A stretch of 64,000 nt of DNA from Vulcanisaeta sp. JCM 16159 (GTDB taxonomy: Archaea > Thermoproteota > Thermoprotei > Thermoproteales > Thermocladiaceae): positions 1 through 64,000 of the forward strand of contig NZ_BBDN01000006.1 of assembly GCF_001316265.1 (NCBI RefSeq), written 5' to 3'. A model generated the notes under the pieces. It did not search any database. It saw only the letters and a list, made by a program, of their open reading frames with translations, and was not told the DNA's origin. The translations under genes and the position numbers were made by a program. Shown here piece by piece: positions 57,903 through 64,000 of the stretch. Position 1 is the first letter of the stretch. The number at the start of each line of letters is the position of its first letter.

Positions 57903-58319
57903 ATGTCGGCGTCGGCACTTAACATAAATCCATTAATGTACAGGTTCGTTAGGTACTGCCTAAATAGGGCCTACTTGGGGCTCGATGATTCTAAATCATC
58001 AGCTGATGAGAGGTATAGCCTAGAAACAATACTATCAATTATTAGGCAGGCTGAGGATAACTGGAAAGATATTAGCAATATTGTTGACTTCATAAGCAAC
58101 GAATTACTGAAGATATATGGAGAGGCCCTTGAGAGACTTCCGGATAAGATAGTTGATAAGTTATTTGAGAAAGTGTTAAATAATTGTAAGGAGCTTGATG
58201 AGGTTAAGACAGACCCAAGGGTGCTTAATGCCATTAATAATGCCCTTGAGAGTATGAAGGGAATTAAGAAGAAGTTTCTTGAGGGCTCTAAGACGCGGAT
58301 TTACGAACCCTCTGCATAG
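57903..58319 (+). CDS. Hypothetical all-helical protein, 138 aa
   Basis: Almost wholly alpha-helical by composition (YSLETILSIIRQAEDNWKDI, VDFISNELLKIYGEALERL, VLNAINNALESMKGIKKKFL). No Cys and no membrane segment. It is 35 bases ahead of the XPD-like helicase and probably co-transcribed, so it may be an accessory factor. No family recognised. Confidence 0.6.
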   Translation: MSASALNINPLMYRFVRYCLNRAYLGLDDSKSSADERYSLETILSIIRQAEDNWKDISNIVDFISNELLKIYGEALERLPDKIVDKLFEKVLNNCKELDEVKTDPRVLNAINNALESMKGIKKKFLEGSKTRIYEPSA

Positions 58320-58354
58320 TGCCTAATTAATTGATTTGGGTCATAACTATTGGA

Positions 58355-59951
58355 ATGGATATTACCGATTACATATACTCAGTATTAAGGAAGAAGGATA
58401 TTATCTTATTAAATGCTTATCCAGGCTTTGGTAAGTCCAGGATAGCGATAGCGGTGGCGATGAAGTGGGTTAATGATGGTGGGCAGGTATTAATAATAAC
58501 TAAGTCCAGGGCCGAGGCACTGCAGCTTTGCGAATTTACTAGAAGGGCTGGTATCAGGGATAGAACCTCCCTATTCCTTGGCAGGGAGTCACTATGTCCA
58601 TTTAATGCACATAATTCTAAGCAGTGCTTCCTATATAGGTTAAATGGTGTATGTAAAGTCAAGAGGACCGAAGTTACATTACCTATAATGACTTGCAACC
58701 CCCTTGACCTGTTTAGTGATGGCTTATGCCCATACGAGGTTAATGAAGCCCTAGCCTATCAATTACCCATAGTAATATCAACCCACGCGTACTTATCAAG
58801 CCCTGAACTCTATGGTAAGATAATGAGTATCATCAATACCTGGAACAAGCCCCTTGTGATCATCGATGAGTTCCATAATGTAGCGGTGGGTCTTGAGGAG
58901 TCTACGTTCATTAAGATTGATGAATTGAGGCGATGGGCATCAAGTGGCAATGACCTAGCCAGCAAATTACTCGATAGGATAAATGGTTATACACCAGAGA
59001 GGGAAGTCGTGATACTGAGGAGGTTTGATATTGATGATTTATTAAAGGGGTCAGAATCAATCGACGATAAAGTTATTGAAATACTTACTCACTTTGGGAA
59101 TGACTTATGTGCATTTACATACGATGGTGACCTAGTTAAGCTAAGGTGTCTCTCATTAAGGCCTATCCGTGATTTAATAATGAAATCACAAAAGGTTCTT
59201 CTCCTAACGGCATCTATTAGCAAAAGATTTTCATACATAGTGAACATTTTCTCTAGGCCTTCGTATTACATAACTGTGGATTCCCTACCTAAGGAGTATC
59301 TGGAAAATCTTGTTGTTTTTTTCTGTAAGGGATGTTGAATTTACGCATAGAAACAGGTTATTGAAGGAGTACCTGGACATCGTCGATAGAAGCATTAAGG
59401 CTTTTATTGAAGCATCACCGCCAGTCGGTGGTTTAGCCGTATTCTTTCCAAGCATTGAGTATATGAATTCATACATTAATCAATACACCCCACCAGTTTG
59501 GGGGATTCCAACTTTCATACTCAGAGATGGTTCTGAGGCCGTAAATGCCATAGGGGTGTTTAAGGAGAATGCCAGGGTCACCAAGTCATTAATAATAACG
59601 TATGCCCAGAACCCAATTGGTGAAGGCATAAACTTTCTCGAGCAGGAGTTAATCGGCGTTATGATTATTGGATTTCCACTACCTCAATACAACCAATGGG
59701 GTTTCTTAAAGTCGCGTTATTACGGAAAACTAGGGATAAGTGGGTTTACAACCACGTTCTTATTCCCAGCCATATCAACCACAATACAAATAATTGGTAG
59801 GTTACTTAGGGATTTGGATAGGCACAAGAAGGTCGCTGTTTTACTTGATGGTAGATTTTATCGCTATAGAAAATACATGCCTAAATGGCTTATGTCTAGG
59901 ATAAAACCAATAAGGCTCTTCCAATTACTAAATGAGTCGCTATGGCGATGA
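58355..59951 (+). CDS. XPD/DinG-like Fe-S SF2 helicase (one homopolymer frameshift)
   Basis: Motif I NAYPGFGKSRIAIAVAM, then a Cys set typical of the Fe-S insertion (ESLCPFNAHNSKQCFLYRL, GVCKVKR, MTCNPLDLFSDGLCPYEV), motif II LVIIDEFHN in place of DEAH, motif III LLLTASISKRF and motif VI TIQIIGRLLRDLDRHKKVAV. A run of seven T near 59315-59321 shifts the frame; one base fewer joins VVFF to SVRDVEF. About 530 residues, smaller than canonical XPD (about 600-650), and the DEFH box is unusual. A 5'-3' DNA helicase is likely. ATG 58355 preferred over an upstream TTG. Confidence 0.8.
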
Positions 59952-59990
59952 GTCATTGAGTGCCTTATAAGTCCTGTTGGGAGTTTCATA

Positions 59991-61002
59991 ATGAGGTGTA
60001 TGGACATACTGGGCATTAGTGCGATTGTAATACCCACTTCATTAATCATTGCATCATTAATGAAGGAATTCTCGGCGGACAATGTTACAGTGGGTACACG
60101 ATTCATGATGCCCTATAAAGTATCACTTGATAGGCATTTATGTATTCTTGGCCCCACCAGGTGGTAAGTCATCACTTGTTAAGGCCATGATTAAGAAGCT
60201 TCGTAGAAAATACGTGGTTACAGTGCTTGACTGGCATGGCGAGTACACGGGGTTATTACCAACATTACCAACCTCGGCAATTAATATAGATCTTGAGAAG
60301 CTTCCACCTAAGTTATTGACTGAGATCCTGGGCTTTGGTCTGGGGCTTAATGAGCCGAGTATGTACATGCTGTATAGGATGATCCGTGATGGTAATTACA
60401 CGAACTTTAATGATTTAATAAATAAGATAGATAATTACCTTGTTAGTACCAGGACAGAGGCTGAGATGAAGGCAGCTATACTGAGGAGACTTGAGTATTC
60501 AGCTATGAACATTGGTAAGGGTATTGTGGATATTAATTCGTTAGTAGAGGGTGACGCTGTTATAGATCTTAGTGACCTGACGATTATTGAGGAGAAGAGA
60601 CTCGTCTCTTCATTAATACTGGCAGCACTGTACATGCATTACATGAGGAGGGGTTTAATCGAGAAGGGTGTTAGGCATGTATTGATTATTGAGGAGGCCC
60701 AGAACCTACTCGACATAGATAGCTCCAGTTACTCAATAATTGATCACATAATAATGGAATTGGCCAAGTACGGGTTGAGGGTTGTCCTAGTTAGTAATGC
60801 TGTGCCTAAATCATCGATATTAAAGCATTGTAATATAGTGCTGTTTAAGATAAATCCTGAATTATTGGATGGTGAGATAATGTTTTCCAGGAACCTAATT
60901 AATAAGTTGAATGAAATATCCACTGAGGAGGCAATAGTAATAAGTAGTAAGGGCATTACAAGGGTGAGGCCATTAAGGCAACAATTGAGCCAACCCATGT
61001 AG
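59991..61002 (+). CDS. HerA-like ATPase (one frameshift in the P-loop)
   Basis: The N-terminal frame MRCMDILGISAIVIPTSLII then VGTRFMMPYKVSLDRHLCIL leads to the P-loop, where the frame shifts (LGPT / GGKSSLVKAMIKKLRRKY). Next come VVTVLDWHGEYTGLL, typical of HerA/FtsK-type pumps, Walker B HVLIIEEAQNLLD, and a C-terminal ATPase segment GLRVVLVSNAVPKSSILKHC. About 335 residues, shorter than HerA (about 500), because the N-terminal beta-barrel is much reduced. NurA, HerA's usual nuclease partner, is not adjacent; an XPD-like helicase is instead. Confidence 0.78.
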
Positions 61003-61058
61003 TTATTAGAAGACTTAGTGAGCTAGGAAATGGATCTTTTCAGGATATTAATACTAAC

Positions 61059-61409
61059 ATGATAAACAGTGTAAACAGTAATTTATTACTAAATAATAAA
61101 CCCATGGCTGAAACGGATAACCAAGTAAGTACCAATAACGAGATCGTGAGTAGGGTAAATGAAGCCCCAGGTCATGATAAAAGGGCAATGGTAAGGCAGG
61201 TAAGCCCTGATAATGGCGGGTCAACGCTACTTAATAGCGCAGTAATAAATAATGGGGATTCGCTATTTAGGAAACAAATAATGGAGTTGGAAAAAGAGGT
61301 TGTTAATTTACGTGACAAGGTTAATGAAATAGAAAGAATACTAGATGCGGATGAAAAGCTCATCGAGAAGATACTGGAGCTTGATGGCAAATTGAAAAAT
61401 GACATGTAA
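61059..61409 (+). CDS. Coiled-coil protein, 116 aa
   Basis: An Asn/Ser/Val-rich disordered N-terminal 70 residues is followed by a clear heptad helix (LFRKQIMELEKEVVNLRDKV then NEIERILDADEKLIEKILEL). Fifty-six bases after the HerA-like gene. Such small coiled coils are often partners or linkers of ring ATPases. No family recognised. Confidence 0.6.
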   Translation: MINSVNSNLLLNNKPMAETDNQVSTNNEIVSRVNEAPGHDKRAMVRQVSPDNGGSTLLNSAVINNGDSLFRKQIMELEKEVVNLRDKVNEIERILDADEKLIEKILELDGKLKNDM

Positions 61410-61489
61410 TTAGTTATAAAGAGATTTCTTGGAACTCTAACGTTTACTACTGCGGGAGTGTCACAATTTCTGAATTTATTTATTTAAGC

Positions 61490-61498
61490 GGATATATA
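61490..61498 (+). promoter_or_regulatory. TATA element for the winged-helix/M48 pair
   Basis: GGATATATA lies about 24 bases before the ATG at 61518, so this part of the block may be transcribed separately. Confidence 0.45.
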
Positions 61499-61517
61499 CG
61501 GAAACCCTGGTGCCCTA

Positions 61518-61955
61518 ATGACAACCTCGGAAAACTTAATGGTGGATACAAAGAAGGTGAAGATTCTAATACTTCAGATGTTAAAGGACATGGTCCTCAA
61601 CGCAAAGGGTCAACTAATAACCTTCAGGCCCGCGAAGGTCGCCCAGGACATATCCATTTGGACAAGGAAGAGTCCACGTTCTGAATCAGTCATAGTCAGG
61701 AATTTCCTTGAGGAGCTTGTTGAGCTTGGTCTCATTAGGGTTATTAAGAGGAGTGCTAGGGGTAAGGTCTACGGTATAATGAGAAACACCGAGTTCTGGC
61801 TCATTCTTGAGCATAACAATGTTCATGAGATACTATCCTTCATTGATGGTTATAAATCCACGAGAAGAGGTAATACTAGTATAAATATGCTGAGGGAATT
61901 AGCTAATGCCCAAAAAAATAAACCTGGCACAGACAGCCACGAATGGCGGCAATAA
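61518..61955 (+). CDS. Winged-helix DNA-binding protein, 145 aa
   Basis: A winged-helix core: VKILILQMLKDMVLNAKGQL, ESVIVRNFLEELVELGLIRV then IKRSARGKVYGIMRNTEF with the wing. A basic, disordered C-terminal tail (about 35 residues). Its stop overlaps the M48 protease start by 13 bases, so the two are translationally linked. Probably a transcription factor, perhaps of this block. Confidence 0.65.
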   Translation: MTTSENLMVDTKKVKILILQMLKDMVLNAKGQLITFRPAKVAQDISIWTRKSPRSESVIVRNFLEELVELGLIRVIKRSARGKVYGIMRNTEFWLILEHNNVHEILSFIDGYKSTRRGNTSINMLRELANAQKNKPGTDSHEWRQ

Positions 61956-63190
61956 GAATATATCAAATAATCCGTGATTTAATTAAAGATCCTCAATCCC
62001 TAATTAATTATGTAGAGGATTATTTATTGAAGATCGCTGGTTTGTTGTACGTGACTAGGGAGATCAACAGTGATATTGCTAGGTTGATGGTGTATGGTGA
62101 TGATGGAAATGCCGAGTTAAGCATTAATCATGAGGTGAGAATAAGGGGTCGTGGTAAGGTAAAGGATCTTGTAAATGCACTGATCCTAAGGTATCTGGGC
62201 ACTGATGGCGTACGTAGAATAACAATACTTCTCATAAAGAGGAAAAATAGGATTTATAGGGTTAATGATTTGCCAAGGGCCTACTCACCGCCTGTTGGCT
62301 TAATATGGCTTATGTTAATATCAATAATGGTGCTATCAATAATTATTGCTGTATTGAGAATTGTTAATGCAATACCATCACTACACCTAATAATAGTATT
62401 GCTCCTATCACCACTTTTAATACCAATTATTTATTCATACATATTACGATTAAAAATTAGACGTGGTGATTTAAGAAATGCACAAATAATAAAGTTTGTA
62501 CTGGAGTACGGGGATTTTGATGAGAAGAGGTTTAACGAGGCTTTACGACTTTTATCTAGAATTGAAAATATAAAATCACTAAATGAAATAAGGAGATTTC
62601 TAATGCTATTGGTGAGCAACTCAAGAACAAGACCACAAAACTTCTATGAGGAGGAGATAAACGTTAACGACTTAATTAGTAGGTTAGGTATTAGGAAGAA
62701 TTATGGCATTTACCTAGTTAATGTAAATCAATGTAACGCGGCATCCATTGGTTTACCCGGCATTAATTACATAATATTAACATCAAGACTTTTATCATGT
62801 CTGAGTACCAATGAGTTAATTGCTGTAATAATGCATGAGGTTGGGCATATTGTTCATGGAGACTCCGCAAAGGCATTGTTCTTAATATCGCTGGTTCAAT
62901 TGGTGAATATTGCACTAATTACCTATATAATTCCATTGATGAGCCTACCAGCGATACCCATAATTATCGTCGCAATATTCTTCGAAATATTTGGCATGGC
63001 ATATATAATGAAATTGAGCGAGTACTCAGCGGATAAGTACGCCCTCAAGTTTGTGCCGAAGAGGGACTTAGCCATGGCATTAATCAGAGTTACTTGGAAG
63101 GAATTACATAATGAATTGGTAAGAAGGAGATTTATTATTTTTGCATCGCACCCGCCAATATCGAGTAGGTTAGCCAGGATTATACGATAA
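61943..63190 (+). CDS. Membrane-bound M48-like metalloprotease, 415 aa
   Basis: Zinc motif HEVGH at residues 298-302 within IAVIMHEVGHIVHGDSAKAL and the third ligand in KLSEYSADKYALKF, followed by FASHPPISSRLARI as in HtpX/Ste24 enzymes. Unlike HtpX at 36913 it has a long N-terminal cytoplasmic part (1-115), a helix pair at about 117-140 and 149-168, and a helical insert (170-240) before the protease domain. It is linked to a winged-helix gene, suggesting regulated proteolysis. Intact. Confidence 0.82.
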   Translation: MAAIRIYQIIRDLIKDPQSLINYVEDYLLKIAGLLYVTREINSDIARLMVYGDDGNAELSINHEVRIRGRGKVKDLVNALILRYLGTDGVRRITILLIKRKNRIYRVNDLPRAYSPPVGLIWLMLISIMVLSIIIAVLRIVNAIPSLHLIIVLLLSPLLIPIIYSYILRLKIRRGDLRNAQIIKFVLEYGDFDEKRFNEALRLLSRIENIKSLNEIRRFLMLLVSNSRTRPQNFYEEEINVNDLISRLGIRKNYGIYLVNVNQCNAASIGLPGINYIILTSRLLSCLSTNELIAVIMHEVGHIVHGDSAKALFLISLVQLVNIALITYIIPLMSLPAIPIIIVAIFFEIFGMAYIMKLSEYSADKYALKFVPKRDLAMALIRVTWKELHNELVRRRFIIFASHPPISSRLARIIR

Positions 63191-63261
63191 TTGGTAACTT
63201 ACAATATTTCATTAGTTATTTAATGGTTAGTTTAATTTTTGTCCCTAGTTATGGCGTATAC

Positions 63262-63684
63262 ATGGACTTAATTGAGAAAATGAGTGAATTGAGGATGTTA
63301 ATCAATAGGCTAGAGACTAAGTATCCCGAACTATCGGAATTATCATCATTAATAAATGACATAATAATTAAATGCGTATCATTATCAGACGTATTAATGG
63401 ATATATACTCAATCACGGACTCGGCAATTCATGAGTTAATGCTTGAGGAAAACCCAGCATTAATTAATTTAAATTCAACATTAATTAGGAAGTACCTAGA
63501 CATAGTTAGTAATTCTGAGGACTTAAATGATGCGTTGGCCAAGGTAACGCCTCAGGAACGATCATTATTAATTGATGCGATTAGGATCCTTAAGAAAAAG
63601 GGTATTGTTGACCTTGATATTAATTATGATAATGAGGGGCTCAAAATAAAAATAATAAATAGGGCTAGTAATGAGGGTCCGTGA
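63262..63684 (+). CDS. Hypothetical helical protein, about 140 aa
   Basis: From ATG 63262 (MDLIEKMSELRMLINRLETK) the protein is helical, with ELSSLINDIIIKCVSLSDVL, LIRKYLDIVSNSEDLNDAL and a C-terminal beta hairpin (GIVDLDINYDNEGLKIKII). The frame opens at 63223 but the extension is unconvincing. Overlaps an alternative GTG start of the next gene by four bases. No family recognised. Confidence 0.55.
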   Translation: MDLIEKMSELRMLINRLETKYPELSELSSLINDIIIKCVSLSDVLMDIYSITDSAIHELMLEENPALINLNSTLIRKYLDIVSNSEDLNDALAKVTPQERSLLIDAIRILKKKGIVDLDINYDNEGLKIKIINRASNEGP

Positions 63685-63758
63685 GCAATTTCGATGATTA
63701 CTATGAAAACGCGCTAGAGAAGGATATATATAACCCCAATTTCTTTCCGTATTTTAAT

Positions 63759-64000
63759 ATGCCTTACGATGTCCCTTTCGTACCTACGCCAGAGGTCGTG
63801 GTCAGGAGAATGCTTCAGCTAGCAAATGTTAAGAGGGATGAGGTTGTTTATGACCTTGGTTGTGGCGATGGTAGAATAGTAATAATGGCTGCTAGGGAAT
63901 TTGGTGCTCAGGCTACTTGTATAGAAATTAGGAAGGATCTGTACGAACAAACACTTAAGAGGGTTAGGGATTTAGGGCTCGAAGATAGGATTCACGTAAT
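63759..64000 (+). CDS. aKMT-like SAM-dependent methyltransferase (3' end beyond window)
   Basis: PYDVPFVPTPEVVVRRMLQL and VVYDLGCGDGRIVIMAAREF closely follow crenarchaeal aKMT, the broad-specificity protein lysine methyltransferase, whose N-terminus reads similarly; the AdoMet motif DLGCGDGR is intact. ATG 63759 is favoured because ATATATATAA lies about 30 bases upstream at 63724-63733, giving a leaderless start; GTG 63681, overlapping the previous gene, would add 26 residues. The gene runs off the right edge. Confidence 0.82.
   Translation, partial: MPYDVPFVPTPEVVVRRMLQLANVKRDEVVYDLGCGDGRIVIMAAREFGAQATCIEIRKDLYEQTLKRVRDLGLEDRIHV

Noticed and set aside
1-64000. CRISPR arrays and rRNA genes
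   Set aside because: No regularly spaced repeats and no rRNA-like conserved segments were seen on either strand.

Overview
The window looks like a chromosomal segment from a hyperthermophilic archaeon of the Thermoproteales, most plausibly Vulcanisaeta or a close relative. The signs are archaeal ribosomal proteins (uS19, eL8/L7Ae, eS28, eL32, uS8, eS8, eL40, eS31), an LSm protein, SRP19, archaeal adenylate kinase, glycerol-1-phosphate dehydrogenase, the HTH-ThiN regulator ThiR, a tRNA-Pro with two introns, box C/D guide RNAs, and PaREP2-type repeat proteins first described in Pyrobaculum. Many genes have a TATA element about 25-30 bases upstream of the start codon, as expected for leaderless archaeal transcripts. 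No rRNA gene and no CRISPR array were seen.

Layout. 0-2.7 kb is a graveyard: a decayed PaREP2b/PaREP2a pair, the 3' end of a TnpB gene with a terminal hairpin, and unknown fragments. 2.9-10 kb carries LSm, a GH38 alpha-mannosidase, a hotdog thioesterase, a decayed DUF4143-type ATPase, a FEN/PIN-like protein and acetoacetyl-CoA synthetase. 10-21 kb is rich in translation genes, with two C/D box guide RNAs and the tRNA-Pro among them, plus an HdrD/DsrK-like Fe-S protein, a VirB2-like small membrane protein and ThiDN. 21-31 kb holds eL40, MarC, a sedolisin, two MFS transporters, an Nramp/MntR pair, IlvE and a PGI/PMI. 31-42 kb holds XPB, a run of small membrane-anchored sequon-rich proteins, a third C/D box RNA, HtpX, an ADP-forming acyl-CoA synthetase, an aminotransferase and thioredoxin. 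42-44.2 kb is a PaREP2 island between tRNA-Asp and a tRNA-Phe remnant. 44-57 kb has Thi4, a PiT permease, G1P dehydrogenase, AdkA, a glycosyltransferase, a pseudoknotted RNA-like element, eS31, UbiD, a RimK-like ligase and ThiR. 57-64 kb is a same-strand block of an XPD/DinG-like helicase, a HerA-like ATPase, a coiled-coil protein, a winged-helix protein, a membrane M48 protease, a helical protein and an aKMT-like methyltransferase.

Thiamine is a theme: thiazole synthase (Thi4), ThiD-ThiN and the regulator ThiR are all here. Metal handling appears as Nramp next to MntR.

About two dozen conserved genes, including essential uS19, eS8 and G1P dehydrogenase, are broken by single-base indels, several in homopolymers (A7 in uS19, A8 in thioredoxin, T7 in the XPD-like helicase). 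I read these mainly as sequence errors. Broken conserved genes are therefore annotated as single genes, and only the mobile-element-like remnants are called pseudogenes.
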